Shown piece by piece: positions 26,308 through 34,978 of a DNA stretch of 64,000 nucleotides; the stretch's first letter is position 1; the number at the start of each line of letters is the position of its first letter. The notes beneath the pieces are model-generated. The model had not been told where the DNA came from and did no database searches. It saw nothing but the letters and a program-made list of their open reading frames with translations. Location: contig JACKCD010000005.1 of the NCBI GenBank assembly GCA_020634215.1, forward strand, positions 62,001 through 126,000, in the 5' to 3' direction. The DNA is from Ardenticatenaceae bacterium (GTDB taxonomy: Bacteria; Chloroflexota; Anaerolineae; Promineifilales; Promineifilaceae). The position numbers were made by a program, and so were the translations under genes.

Positions 26308-26622
26308 CTCTCGTAGGATTGAAGCATGTGGTACGCGGTGTGGAAAGTCTATGCACCACGTTAAAAGCCAATAAATCCCCGATTATGTTTTTTTGGGTCT
26401 TGCCGTCAACCTGTCAGAGGCAAAATGTATCCAGATATATAACCCGCTTGCGAATCGGTATAGATGGAACTGCACTCCTGTTTTCGATATAGTAGACATG
26501 ATCGGAATTAACTTTATGTCACGCAAAGGCGCAAAGACGCAAAGGAAAAATGTTTGGCGACTTTGCGTGAGAAATTCTTATTTCCGATAATCTCTGGTGT
26601 TCATATAGCAAGGGAAGCAATC
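26308..26622. other. Intergenic region carrying a dispersed 76-bp repeat
   Basis: No gene is supported. The right part contains one copy (26492-26567) of a dispersed element repeated in inverse orientation at 34836-34911. The rest is AT-richer and probably holds the promoter of the leftward kinase. Confidence 0.55.
26492..26567 (+). repeat. 76-bp dispersed repeat, copy 1
   Basis: Begins GTAGACATGATCGGAATTAA, continues through ATGTCACGCAAAGGCGCAAAG and ends TTTGGCGACTTTGCG. The inverted copy at 34836-34911 differs by about four bases. Contains its own ACGCAAAG/CTTTGCG inverted words. Confidence 0.85.
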
Positions 26623-26919
26623 ATGATAAACAGGAAGCATTTGCAGGGCAAGGTAGTGGTTTTAATTAGTAGCGGGCAGGCTGGCTCTGAATTGGCTGTC
26701 TTTATGGCACAGCAAGGGGCAGATGTGGCACTGGCTTATGAGCGTGATTGGCGACAAACGGCCGTTAAAACCAAGCAGCAAGTCCAGGCTTTAGGGCAGC
26801 GGTGCTTGCTCATTGGCACCGCCACCATTGACCCTGACATAACAAACCAGATCATTGAGTATGCCATTACCATCTTTGGCAAGATGGATGCTTTTATTGA
26901 TTTGCGGGTTGCAGATTAA
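26623..26919 (+). pseudogene. Truncated short-chain dehydrogenase fragment
   Basis: About 98 codons resembling the start of a YghA-like SDR: LQGKVVVLISSGQAGSELAV (altered TGxxxGIG coenzyme motif), QQGADVALAYERD, then a FGKMDAFIDL strand where FGRLDILVNNAA would be expected. The active-site Ser-Tyr-Lys part is missing; the frame ends against the stop of a convergent gene. Start ATG follows AGGGAAG. Most likely a decaying remnant; expression as a short protein cannot be excluded. Confidence 0.65.
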
Positions 26920-28115
26920 CTTGGCTGATCTGAAGCAGTTTTTTGCTGCGGCAGTTCTTGGGCTTGCTGAATCAGTTGATGCAGCCGCTGCAAAATGTTG
27001 GCAATTTCGGGGGGGTAGGGGTCGCCCAGGGGGTTGGCAAAAATGGAGAAAACATCCTGGTAGCGTTGTTCCAGCGTTTCAAGCTGAACGGCCGTTTCCC
27101 GTGGCTGCTGTAAATAATATTGAAACCATTGCTTCCAGATAAGCTGAATCATGACCGCCAGCGGCGGTGCCAAAACAAAGCCACTTAGCCCCAACACATC
27201 TACCAACGGAACCATGGTGAGGATAATCAACATTGGATTGTAGCGGCGGCGGCGAAACAGGCGTGGCTCGACCACAAATTCCAAAAAGGCGAGGATGAGG
27301 AGGGTGTAACTAACGGCCATCAATGCCAGCGGCCATCCTGTCAACAGACCCGCCAACAGCACTGGTACGGCAATTAGCAAACCGCCCACCAGCGGCACCA
27401 GCCACGCCAGCCCACCCAACAGTGCCAGCAGCACCGGGAAAGAAAGCCCTAATGCCCAATAGCCGATTCCCAACAGCAGCACAGCTGCTATTCCCTGAAT
27501 AAATTCACTCCGCAAATAGCTGCCGATCTCTTCCTCAATGCTTCGCCACCCTCGCCGCGCCTGCGCTCGCTGTGCCGGTGCCAGCAGTGAAAGCCACAGC
27601 CGTTCAAAGCTGCTCTGGTCGCTGCTCCAGTAGATGCTCATCGTGGTCATGAGCAGTAGCCCTGTAACGAGGTTAACGGCCGTTTGTGCCGCACCAAAAA
27701 CCGACTGTACAAATAACTCACCCTGCGTGCCAGCAATGGTTTCATACAGGTGTGCCGGAGGCGGTAGCCGCTCAACCACGGCTCGCTGCCACATATCCCC
27801 CTCAGCCCACATCACAGCGGTGGCTTCATACTGCACCGTTCCCCAGTTGCTCAGCTTTTGCAGATCGGCCAGCAGCAAGCCGCTGACCACATACAGTCCC
27901 CCCACAATGCCACTCAGCCCAAGCAAATAAACCAAAATTTGCGCTAAATTCGCTGGCACGCTGTGCTTTACCAGCCAGGCAATGTAGGGGCGTACCGCTG
28001 CGGCAACAAAGAGTGACAGTACAAACAGCAGCAGTGCCCAGCGAAACTGCCACGCCAGAAAAAGTGCGACCAGCGTGGTGAGAAAGATAAAGGTGTATTT
28101 TGCTAATCGGTTCAT
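26916..28115 (-). CDS. AI-2E family transporter (second of tandem pair)
   Basis: A 399-residue membrane protein of the AI-2E/PerM family (PF01594-like): hydrophobic N-terminal hairpins, a periplasmic stretch, then SFPVLLALLGGLAWLVPLVGG and a C-terminal LSGFVLAPPLAVMIQLIW. Members are proposed exporters or Na+/Li+-H+ antiporters; a role in AI-2 export is known only for a few. It overlaps the upstream paralogue by four bases (ATGA), so the two are coupled and may assemble together. The C-terminal tail is long and Gln-rich. Confidence 0.85.
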   Translation of the reverse strand: MNRLAKYTFIFLTTLVALFLAWQFRWALLLFVLSLFVAAAVRPYIAWLVKHSVPANLAQILVYLLGLSGIVGGLYVVSGLLLADLQKLSNWGTVQYEATAVMWAEGDMWQRAVVERLPPPAHLYETIAGTQGELFVQSVFGAAQTAVNLVTGLLLMTTMSIYWSSDQSSFERLWLSLLAPAQRAQARRGWRSIEEEIGSYLRSEFIQGIAAVLLLGIGYWALGLSFPVLLALLGGLAWLVPLVGGLLIAVPVLLAGLLTGWPLALMAVSYTLLILAFLEFVVEPRLFRRRRYNPMLIILTMVPLVDVLGLSGFVLAPPLAVMIQLIWKQWFQYYLQQPRETAVQLETLEQRYQDVFSIFANPLGDPYPPEIANILQRLHQLIQQAQELPQQKTASDQPS

Positions 28116-29416
28116 CGTATTCCGCTCTCTGGCTGTGTGCCATATTGTGCCAAAATGCTGTCTAGGTCGAGGGCAATAGCCTCAATCGAATCTTCGATCT
28201 GGTCACTAGAAGCGGTGGCAACGTCGCTCTTTTTACGGATTTGGCTGCGGACATCTTGCACCAAGGCTCGTGTTTCATAGCGCAATAAGCCGGCCTTGTC
28301 TCGTGCCCCATCTAAATTATCGGTTGTGGCTTCGTTGACCAGCACAAAACGGTTGATGAGCAGTTGCAAAACGGCCGTTAATGGCACCGACAAAATGGCT
28401 CCGGCCACGCCAAAGAGCGAGCTAAAGCCGACAAAAGCCAGCAGTGCCACCAAGGGGCTAACGCCAACGGCACGATTCATGATGCGTGGGAACAAGATGC
28501 TGTTCTCAAGCTGCTGCATGATGGCGGTGGCAACCACAACCCATAGTGCGGTGGTGGGGGAAATGGAAAGAGCAATAATGATGGCTGGGACAGCACCCAA
28601 GGCGGGGCCGACCATGGGCACGGCTTCCATTAGCCCGGCGAAAAGTGCCAGGAGAAGGGCATAGGGCAGCCCAATGAGCAGATAGGCAATAAAGGCTAGG
28701 ATGGCAATGGAGAGGCAGAGCAACCCTTGACCGATGACGTAGTTGCCAACTTTCTCTTCAACGGCCGTTAAAACATCCCGCCCGGTCTGCCGATCATGAT
28801 TGGGCAGCAGCAAAAATAGCCCCCGTTTTACCCGCTCTCCGTCCAGCGTCCAGTAGGCGGCAATGATCAAGGTTGCCATCATCCAGACCAGCCATTTGCT
28901 AAGACGGGAAACGACGGCCAAGATGTCTATCAAGGGAGCTGTAGCGTTCGCTGGTTCGTCTATGGGGGCTGTTTGTTCTGTTGGGGAAATAACGGCCGTT
29001 TGGTTCAGCAATGTTGCAGGCAATTGTTGCCCCAGCCGCCGCAGCAGACGGTTATCGCGCCCCTGTATTCCGGCATAAGCTTCCCGATACAATTCTTCAG
29101 CCGTAACGGTCAAGGTTGAAGCCTGTTGGGCAATGATCGGTGTTCCAAGCCATAAAAAACTGCCCAATATCCCCATGACTGCGCCATAAATGAGAACCAG
29201 GCTACCTGCTTCGGGCAGCCCAAACTGTGACAAGCAAGTGGCGGCCGGCCGAAATGCGGTTCCTAAAATAACGGCCGTAAACAAAATCAGTGCCAGTTGA
29301 TAAAAGCGAAAAATAAAAAGAAAGGCCGCCACAATCCCGACAATGAGAAGGGCAGCCTGCACAATTCGTTTAGTGGATAGGTTGGGTAGTTGAGACGAGG
29401 TCGGCAACTTTGCCAT
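28112..29416 (-). CDS. AI-2E family transporter (first of tandem pair)
   Basis: About 434 residues, same family as its downstream partner, with the typical GLPYALLLALFAGLMEAVPMVG and FGVAGAILSVPLTAVLQLL segments. Start set at the ATG at 29416 (MAKLPTSSQ); the frame is open to a TTG at 29461, but this would translate through a perfect GTAGCCTGGAC hairpin. A charged C-terminal extension (about 80 residues) follows the last helix. Three AACGGCCGTT words fall inside it. Confidence 0.85.
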   Translation of the reverse strand: MAKLPTSSQLPNLSTKRIVQAALLIVGIVAAFLFIFRFYQLALILFTAVILGTAFRPAATCLSQFGLPEAGSLVLIYGAVMGILGSFLWLGTPIIAQQASTLTVTAEELYREAYAGIQGRDNRLLRRLGQQLPATLLNQTAVISPTEQTAPIDEPANATAPLIDILAVVSRLSKWLVWMMATLIIAAYWTLDGERVKRGLFLLLPNHDRQTGRDVLTAVEEKVGNYVIGQGLLCLSIAILAFIAYLLIGLPYALLLALFAGLMEAVPMVGPALGAVPAIIIALSISPTTALWVVVATAIMQQLENSILFPRIMNRAVGVSPLVALLAFVGFSSLFGVAGAILSVPLTAVLQLLINRFVLVNEATTDNLDGARDKAGLLRYETRALVQDVRSQIRKKSDVATASSDQIEDSIEAIALDLDSILAQYGTQPESGIR

Positions 29417-29430
29417 TGATTTATATAAAG

Positions 29431-29457
29431 GTAGCCTGGACAAAAAGTCCAGGCTAC
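29431..29457. repeat. Perfect GTAGCCTGGAC hairpin
   Basis: GTAGCCTGGAC, five A, GTCCAGGCTAC: 11-bp perfect arms. On the minus strand the loop is TTTTT. It lies between the GlsB-like gene and the AI-2E operon, 15 bases ahead of the AI-2E start. Confidence 0.8.
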
Positions 29458-29491
29458 ACAAGTTAACTGTTCAGCGTCAATCTTGTGGCAA

Positions 29492-29746
29492 TTATACAAC
29501 TTTGAGCTTGCCCAGCACAAAGAGCAGCACAACTGCTCCAAAAATAGCCACCAGCAGGCTCCAAATGTTAAAGCCAGTCGTGCCAGAGATACCAACGGTG
29601 TTCATCAGAAAACCGCCAAGGAAGGCACCAATAATGCCGACAACGATGTTGGCAAGTGCCCCCATCTGGGCATCACGATGCATAATTTGGCTGGCAATCC
29701 AGCCGGCTAAAGCCCCAAAAATAATCCATAAAATAAAGTTAATCAT
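29492..29746 (-). CDS. GlsB/YeaQ/YmgE family stress-response membrane protein
   Basis: An 84-residue integral membrane protein with three Gly-rich helices: LWIIFGALAGWIASQIM, NIVVGIIGAFLGGFLMN and the final LLVAIFGAVVLLFVLG. This is the transglycosylase-associated/GlsB family, induced by osmotic and general stress in other bacteria. Start ATG 29746 is chosen because GGAGG lies just upstream; the frame opens five codons earlier. It lies next to two CsbD-like genes and other stress-type genes. Confidence 0.88.
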   Translation of the reverse strand: MINFILWIIFGALAGWIASQIMHRDAQMGALANIVVGIIGAFLGGFLMNTVGISGTTGFNIWSLLVAIFGAVVLLFVLGKLKVV

Positions 29747-29824
29747 TTTTCCATCCTCCAAATAATTTTATTTTTTACTAATTGATGTGGCTGGCTACCC
29801 CCATCATGTTTCACAAAGCCTTCA

Positions 29825-30031
29825 TTAATAGTCAGCAAAGTTTGCCAAGAAGTCGTTAACCTCTGCTTCCACATCCTCACGAGAACGGCCGTATTTTTCC
29901 TGCACCAAACCAATCAGCTCTTCCCGCTTGCCCTCAATGCGATCCAATTCATCATTGGTCAACTCGCCCCATTTTTGCTGTACTTTCCCTTTCAACTGCT
30001 TCCATTGACCCTGCAAAATATCTGTGTTCAT
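29825..30031 (-). CDS. CsbD-family stress protein
   Basis: A 68-residue CsbD-like protein: ILQGQWKQLKGKVQQKWGEL, then TNDELDRIEGKREELIGLVQ and KYGRSREDVEAEV, the family's two-helix pattern. CsbD is a sigma-B-controlled general stress protein in Bacillus; its biochemical role is unknown. Of two adjacent ATGs the second (30031) has the better distance from AAGGAG. Divergent from a second CsbD gene at 30324. Confidence 0.9.
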   Translation of the reverse strand: MNTDILQGQWKQLKGKVQQKWGELTNDELDRIEGKREELIGLVQEKYGRSREDVEAEVNDFLANFADY

Positions 30032-30130
30032 GTTCATTACTCCTTATTAATTTATTGCTGGCAACGTTTCCGCTGCCTCGCTTATGCCAATACTTTACGC
30101 GATTGCTTACCTGAACTCTATGTACCAGGG

Positions 30131-30200
30131 GTACATTTAGAACTTCACTGCGATATATATCTCCCGGTGGCCCATCCTATCTATATCTACTTTCTATACC
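30131..30200. promoter_or_regulatory. Possible shared stress-promoter words upstream of CsbD genes
   Basis: TACATTTAG (30132-30140) and TTTCTATACC (30191-30200) also occur upstream of the YciF-like gene, at 32752-32760 and 32797-32806. Spacing differs (60 versus 46), so this is only suggestive. Confidence 0.25.
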
Positions 30201-30323
30201 CCCTATCTATAGAGTTCTACCGACTAATGCCGGTACACTGCTTACAAGAAACCAACAATACCGGTGCATACACAGCAGTTGGTTTGTGTATGCGCCGACA
30301 AGCAAGCAATAAGGAGATAAAAA

Positions 30324-30680
30324 ATGAATTTAGGCATAAATCAGGATGTTTTTGACGGTAAGTGGAAACAACTGCGGGGCACGATCAAGAAACAGTGGGG
30401 TGACCTGACCGATGATGATTTGAAAAAGGTGCAGGGGCGTTATGATCAGTTTTTGGAGTTGTTACAAGACAAATATGGCTACAGTCGCCAAACGGCCGAA
30501 AATGAGATTAACACCCGTCTGAATGATCTGTATGCTTTGGGCGACCAGTTGCAAACCAGCACCCGGCAAGCAGTAACGGCCGTTGATGAAACCGTAACAC
30601 AGCGTCGGTGGTTAACCATAGCGGCAACATTATTAGTTGGCATTGTCGTGGGCTTGTGGCTAAATAACAGCGGCGACTAA
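30324..30680 (+). CDS. CsbD-like protein with C-terminal membrane anchor
   Basis: 118 residues: an N-terminal CsbD domain (VFDGKWKQLRGTIKKQWGDL, KYGYSRQTAENEI), an amphipathic Gln/Thr-rich linker, and one C-terminal helix (WLTIAATLLVGIVVGLWL) like the tail of YqjD/ElaB proteins, which tether to the inner membrane. The fusion differs from ordinary CsbD proteins, which are soluble. A strong AAGGAG lies just before the ATG. A bidirectional terminator follows. Confidence 0.85.
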   Translation: MNLGINQDVFDGKWKQLRGTIKKQWGDLTDDDLKKVQGRYDQFLELLQDKYGYSRQTAENEINTRLNDLYALGDQLQTSTRQAVTAVDETVTQRRWLTIAATLLVGIVVGLWLNNSGD

Positions 30681-30703
30681 ACTGGCAAACGTCACATCGG
30701 AAA

Positions 30704-30750
30704 ATAAAAAGGCGGTAGATGTTGTATGTGCAACGTCTACCACCTTTTTG
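30704..30750. terminator. Bidirectional terminator between convergent genes
   Basis: AAAAAGGCGGTAGATGTTG pairs with CAACGTCTACCACCTTTTT across a six-base loop; A-run and T-run on the two sides allow function in both directions. Confidence 0.85.
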
Positions 30751-30752
30751 CG

Positions 30753-32582
30753 TTATTGGGACAAAATAAGCGCACTATAAGGCGCAATTTGGATAGTGCC
30801 ATGCGCCGGCAGCCCATCATATTCACCATCAGCCGCTTGCACATCACCACTTACCTGCCCTTCAAAGGCAGGATCGTACACAGAGGCGTGGCTGTCAAAG
30901 CGAAGTTGCCACAACCCAGCTTGGGGAAAGCCAATGGCATAGTCGCTAATGGTGCGGTTGGCAAAGCTCAAAACAACCATGACGCTGTTGCCAGCCCCCC
31001 CTTCCCCCGCCCAGCGATGATATGCCAGCAGTTTAGCCTCGTTGTTCAGATGGGTAATGGCAAGGTGCTGCCCCAGCAAGCCGGCCGTATTGCCCTCGGC
31101 GTTGCGGCGCAGGTGTATAAGACGCTGGTAAAGCCAAGCAATGCCCGATTGCTCACAAGCCGCTTGCCAATCGAGGGGACTGTTGTCGTTAAACCAGGCC
31201 CCGGCCAACAGCTCTTGCCCTTGGAAAATCATGGGGATGCCGGGAGCGGTGAAAACAAGGGCAGCACCAAGGGTGGAGCGTTTTTTGGAGAACCAGCTAT
31301 CATGCTGACCGGGCCAAATCTCTTCGGGAATGCGGGCTTTGCCGTTGGCAACTTCGTCGTGGGATTCGGTGTAGATGACGCGATGGAAGATGTCGTCACC
31401 ATAGTGAGGGTCGAGGGCGTGGGCAACGGCCGTTAAATCACGAAACGCATCATCCTGCGCCACCAATGCCGTCCGCACCGGGTGGACAAAATTGCTGTCC
31501 CACTGACTGCTAAACCCCGCACCACCAGCCCCTGTGTCTTTGGTTATCCATTCATTCCCCTGCAAATCTTCAGCAATTGTAATTTTGGCCTGCGACCGGG
31601 CATCAATTTCGTCGTTGATCCACTGCATTAGGCTCCAGCCGTCGGGTAAGTCGGTAGCGGGGCTGTTGTTATGGCCGTAGATGTTGCGAATAAAGGCGGT
31701 GGCATCCCAGCGCAAGCCGTCTACGCGGTATTCATCGAGCCACATCAGGGCGTTGTCGCGCAGGTATTGGCGAACGGCCGTTCGTCCATAATCTGGCCGC
31801 GTATCCCCCCACGGTGTGTTCGCCCGCTCATCGTTGTAAAAATAAATCCCACCCCCACCATTCTCGCTCCAGCCGTCAAAACGCCATAAATCAAGATCGC
31901 CGGGGCCAAAATGGTTGTAAACCACATCCACCAACACCGCAATGCCGTGGGCATGGGCAGCCTGGACAAACGTCTTAAAGGCTACCACGCCGCCATAATC
32001 TTTTTCAATGGCAAACGGGTAGGATGGGTTATAGCCCCAGGAAATGCCGCCAGGAAATTCCATCGGCGGCATAATCTGCACGGCGTTAACGCCCAATTCG
32101 CGCAAATAGGGCAGCTTTTTGGCCGCCAGCATAAAATTGCCTGGCTTTCCATCGTCGGGGTTGTTGTCGTTAAAGGTACCTACGTGCATTTCATAAATCA
32201 CCAGTTCATTCCAGGCTGGTATTTCAAATGCAATGGTTTCGTCCCAGGCAAAGTCCAAATCACAGATGATGCTGTTGCCAACTGAGCTGGTTAATTCGCG
32301 GGCATAGGGGTCGTTGCGCCACAGCTTGCCCTGCCCATTTTGCAACACATATTTGTACTCATCCCCTGCTTTGACATTGGCAACCGTACCGGCCCAATAT
32401 CCATCACCTTCATGTTTTAGCGCCTGTTGCGCCTCTGCCCAGTTGTTAAAGCTGCCAGTTACCCACACCTTTTCGGCATGGGGTGCCCACACGCGGAAGG
32501 TGGCACCTCCTTTGTGCAAAATCGCTCCCATACCGGGAGAAACGGCCGTTTTGGCCTCTGTTTTTTTCTCTTTTGTCGTCAT
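30753..32582 (-). CDS. GH13 alpha-glucan enzyme with CBM48 (branching-enzyme or trehalohydrolase-like)
   Basis: A 609-residue GH13 protein. An N-terminal CBM48 (TFRVWAPHAEKVWVTGSFN) precedes the catalytic barrel: VDVVYNHFG, nucleophile in DGLRWDATAF, acid/base in ITIAEDLQG and transition-state Asp in TESHDEVANGK. The length and TESHDE motif suit a 1,4-alpha-glucan branching enzyme; a maltooligosyltrehalose trehalohydrolase is the main alternative. No glycogen or trehalose genes are adjacent; instead it sits among stress genes, in keeping with compatible-solute or storage metabolism. ATG at 32582 follows GGAAA. Confidence 0.8.
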   Translation of the reverse strand: MTTKEKKTEAKTAVSPGMGAILHKGGATFRVWAPHAEKVWVTGSFNNWAEAQQALKHEGDGYWAGTVANVKAGDEYKYVLQNGQGKLWRNDPYARELTSSVGNSIICDLDFAWDETIAFEIPAWNELVIYEMHVGTFNDNNPDDGKPGNFMLAAKKLPYLRELGVNAVQIMPPMEFPGGISWGYNPSYPFAIEKDYGGVVAFKTFVQAAHAHGIAVLVDVVYNHFGPGDLDLWRFDGWSENGGGGIYFYNDERANTPWGDTRPDYGRTAVRQYLRDNALMWLDEYRVDGLRWDATAFIRNIYGHNNSPATDLPDGWSLMQWINDEIDARSQAKITIAEDLQGNEWITKDTGAGGAGFSSQWDSNFVHPVRTALVAQDDAFRDLTAVAHALDPHYGDDIFHRVIYTESHDEVANGKARIPEEIWPGQHDSWFSKKRSTLGAALVFTAPGIPMIFQGQELLAGAWFNDNSPLDWQAACEQSGIAWLYQRLIHLRRNAEGNTAGLLGQHLAITHLNNEAKLLAYHRWAGEGGAGNSVMVVLSFANRTISDYAIGFPQAGLWQLRFDSHASVYDPAFEGQVSGDVQAADGEYDGLPAHGTIQIAPYSALILSQ

Positions 32583-32902
32583 TTTCCTTTCACTGCCTAT
32601 AGAAACAAAAAGGAGGCACCAAGCGCATACGCACTTGGCACCTGGATAAAGGAGTTGCTCTAAGCCGTTGAGTCAATTGAACCAAACAGCCCGCTTCCAT
32701 TACATACTCTTAGTATATGCTACAGCACGCCCCGCCTCCATAGACCATAGATACATTTAGGGTCTACAGATAGTAATAACCGCAGCAGGCGTGCCTTTTC
32801 TATACCTTCCTTTATACCTACGGCACATAGGTTTTGCGATAGCCAGCCTTTAACATGGGGTCAATTCGTATTGACGACCAAATTTGTAAGAAGGAAGAAA
32901 AA
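32583..32902. other. Divergent promoter region between GH13 and YciF-like genes
   Basis: Holds an imperfect hairpin near 32612-32642 (AGGCACCAAGCG / CACTTGGCACCT) and the words TACATTTAG and TTTCTATACC also seen upstream of the CsbD genes. No gene is supported. Confidence 0.45.
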
Positions 32903-33412
32903 ATGGATTTAACATCACTTCACACAGTTTACGTACATCACTTGAAAGACCTCTACAGCGCGGAAAAACAGATTATTGAAGCCGCGCCAGCCATGATTGA
33001 TGCCGCTTCATCCCAAGAGGTCAAAGACGCTTTTGCCGATCATCTGGAGGAATCCAAGAGCCATTTGGAGCGTGTTCACGCCCTGCTGCAAGCATTAGAG
33101 GTAAACCCCGGCAACACCAAGTGCGAGGCAATGGAGGGTATTATCAAAGAAGGCAGCAACGTTGTAAACAGCACCGGAGATGCCGATGTCAAAGATGTGG
33201 CCCTGATCGCGGCAGCACAGCGGGTAGAGCATTATGAAATTACGGGCTATGGCACGGCGCGAGCTTTTGCCGCCACGCTGGGTTACAGTGAGGCAGCAAG
33301 CGAGTTGCAACTGATTTTGAATGATGAGTATGACGCAGACGGCCGTTTAGACAAAATTGCCGAAGGTGGGCTGCTCAAAATGGGGCTGAACCAGGAAGCG
33401 GTATCCTCATAA
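32903..33412 (+). CDS. YciE/YciF-type ferritin-like protein (DUF892)
   Basis: A 169-residue four-helix-bundle protein. Family marks are LHTVYVHHLKDLYSAEKQII at the start, HLEESKSHLERV, then QRVEHYEITGYGTARAFA; the Glu and His residues in these segments form the di-iron site in DUF892 proteins. YciF is induced by osmotic and oxidative stress in enterobacteria. Start at 32903 follows AAGGAAG; an upstream in-frame ATG lacks a ribosome site. A rho-independent terminator follows. Confidence 0.9.
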   Translation: MDLTSLHTVYVHHLKDLYSAEKQIIEAAPAMIDAASSQEVKDAFADHLEESKSHLERVHALLQALEVNPGNTKCEAMEGIIKEGSNVVNSTGDADVKDVALIAAAQRVEHYEITGYGTARAFAATLGYSEAASELQLILNDEYDADGRLDKIAEGGLLKMGLNQEAVSS

Positions 33413-33451
33413 AAGCCACATCGCATGAAGCTGCTGGCTCATGATCTAATC

Positions 33452-33484
33452 AAAAACCGGAAGCTCACATTTCCGGTTTTTTTG
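33452..33484 (+). terminator. Rho-independent terminator after the DUF892 gene
   Basis: AAAACCGGAA (33453-33462), loop GCTCACAT, TTCCGGTTTT with four more T. It lies 25 bases before the next ATG. Confidence 0.85.
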
Positions 33485-33508
33485 ATCCTGCGCCCAAGGA
33501 GCAACCTA

Positions 33509-34582
33509 ATGAATTTCAAAGAAATAAAACCCCTCATTATTCAGACCTTTGCCGAATGGAGCGAAGATAAAGCCTCTCGTTTGGCTGCTGCTCTGGCTTA
33601 CTACACTATCTTTTCCATTCCATCCCTGCTTATCATCGTCATTGCCATTGCTGCCCAAGTATTCGAGCGCAGCCTGGTACAGCAGAAAGTTGTCTACCAG
33701 ATTGCTGGGTTGGTGGGGCAAACAGGTGCCCAGGCGATTGAAGCTGTTTTGGAGAATGTCAGCGAACCAGGAGACAGCCTTCTGGCAGCGGCAATTAGCA
33801 TTATCACGCTGCTGTTTGGAGCATCTGGTGTGTTTGGGCAGCTCCATGATGCGCTCAATACGATTTGGGAGGTGCAGGCCAAGCCAGGGCGCGGTCTAGT
33901 AGGTACCTTCAAAGATCGCTTTTTCTCATTTACAATGGTATTAGGGGTTGGTTTTTTACTGCTGGTCTCGCTTGTGGTCAGCACTGTGCTGCAAGCATTG
34001 AATGAATTTGTCTCTGGGGTGTTGCCCAGCTTTCTCCTTATGGCACAAATCCTCAATTTTCTGGTTTCTTTTAGCGTAATCACCGTTTTATTTGCGCTGA
34101 TCTATAAAATTGTGCCTGATGTTAGGGTTGCCTGGCATGATGTGTGGATTGGCTCTTTGGTAACGGCTTTTTTGTTTACGGTAGGTAAGTGGGGCATTGG
34201 GTTGTATTTGGGCAACAGTGCCCCTGGCTCAACCTATGGGGCAGCGGGATCGCTCATCGTGCTGCTGCTTTGGATTTATTATTCGGCGCAGATTCTGTTT
34301 TTGGGAGCGGAGTTTACGCAAGTTTATGCGAACAAATATGGTTCGCGCATTGTGGCCGATGAAACGGCCGTTTCGCTCACCCCAGCCACACGGGCACAAC
34401 AAGGCATTCCGCACACCGCAATGGCTATCCAGCAAACCCACCATTCCACTGCCCAGTCGCCTGCACCTACCAACACCACTCTCCAATCAGCCACCGCCTG
34501 GATGAAGCGGTTTCACCACTATCTGATAGAAACTTTGGCCGTGATCGTTGCCGGGTGGCTGCTCCTCACCAAAAGAAATTAG
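33509..34582 (+). CDS. YihY/BrkB family inner-membrane protein
   Basis: A 357-residue membrane protein with about six helices: FAEWSEDKASRLAAALAYYT near the start, LFGASGVFGQLHDALNTIWEV in the middle and STYGAAGSLIVLLLWIYYSA before the last helix are the family signature. Once misnamed RNase BN; function is uncertain (proposed transporter). Start at ATG 33509 with AAGGAG; the frame opens earlier but through the preceding terminator. A Thr/Pro-rich linker and one extra C-terminal helix extend it. Confidence 0.88.
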   Translation: MNFKEIKPLIIQTFAEWSEDKASRLAAALAYYTIFSIPSLLIIVIAIAAQVFERSLVQQKVVYQIAGLVGQTGAQAIEAVLENVSEPGDSLLAAAISIITLLFGASGVFGQLHDALNTIWEVQAKPGRGLVGTFKDRFFSFTMVLGVGFLLLVSLVVSTVLQALNEFVSGVLPSFLLMAQILNFLVSFSVITVLFALIYKIVPDVRVAWHDVWIGSLVTAFLFTVGKWGIGLYLGNSAPGSTYGAAGSLIVLLLWIYYSAQILFLGAEFTQVYANKYGSRIVADETAVSLTPATRAQQGIPHTAMAIQQTHHSTAQSPAPTNTTLQSATAWMKRFHHYLIETLAVIVAGWLLLTKRN

Positions 34583-34832
34583 CCCGCTTCAACCATAAAC
34601 TGTACCCCAAACTGATCCGAGTGCAATTCGTGCTCGCGGCCAAACTTCATGTTAACAACCTGTGCAATCAAAGCCGCCATTTGTGCCGTTCGCCCACTGT
34701 TGGGGTCGTTGGGGTCATAGGCGGCCACCACCGCTGCCCCCGTTAACCCCTGTGACAGCCTTTGCTTAGCAATTTGCTGCGCTGAATGTCGTCCTACTAC
34801 GTGACCAATCTCATGCGCCATTACGCCCGCAA
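34579..34832 (-). pseudogene. M48-family metallopeptidase fragment
   Basis: About 84 codons: MAHEIGHVVGRHSAQQIAKQ gives the HExxH zinc motif, and KFGREHELHSDQFGVQFM the ExxxD third-ligand motif of M48 peptidases. Signal peptide, N-terminal half and C-terminal repeat region are all missing. The upstream break coincides with the 76-bp dispersed repeat at 34836, and the downstream end with the stop of the convergent YihY gene. It is a residue of a rearranged gene. Confidence 0.8.
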
Positions 34833-34835
34833 AGT

Positions 34836-34911
34836 CGCAAAGTCGCCAAGCATTTTTCCTTTGCGTCTTCGCGCCTTTGCGTGACATAAAGTTAATTCCG
34901 ATAATGTCTAT
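34836..34911 (-). repeat. 76-bp dispersed repeat, copy 2
   Basis: Reverse complement of 26492-26567 with about four differences. It abuts the truncated M48 peptidase fragment, suggesting a role in the rearrangement. Confidence 0.85.
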
Positions 34912-34978
34912 TAGAAGAACCTGTGCAACAAACGGCCGTTTTTCCCGTATAGAATACAGCAAATATAAGCGAGGGTAT

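Noticed and set aside
26393..26590. 65-codon frame across the dispersed repeat
   Set aside because: It is the translated repeat; the same residues occur in the frame at 34850 on the other strand.
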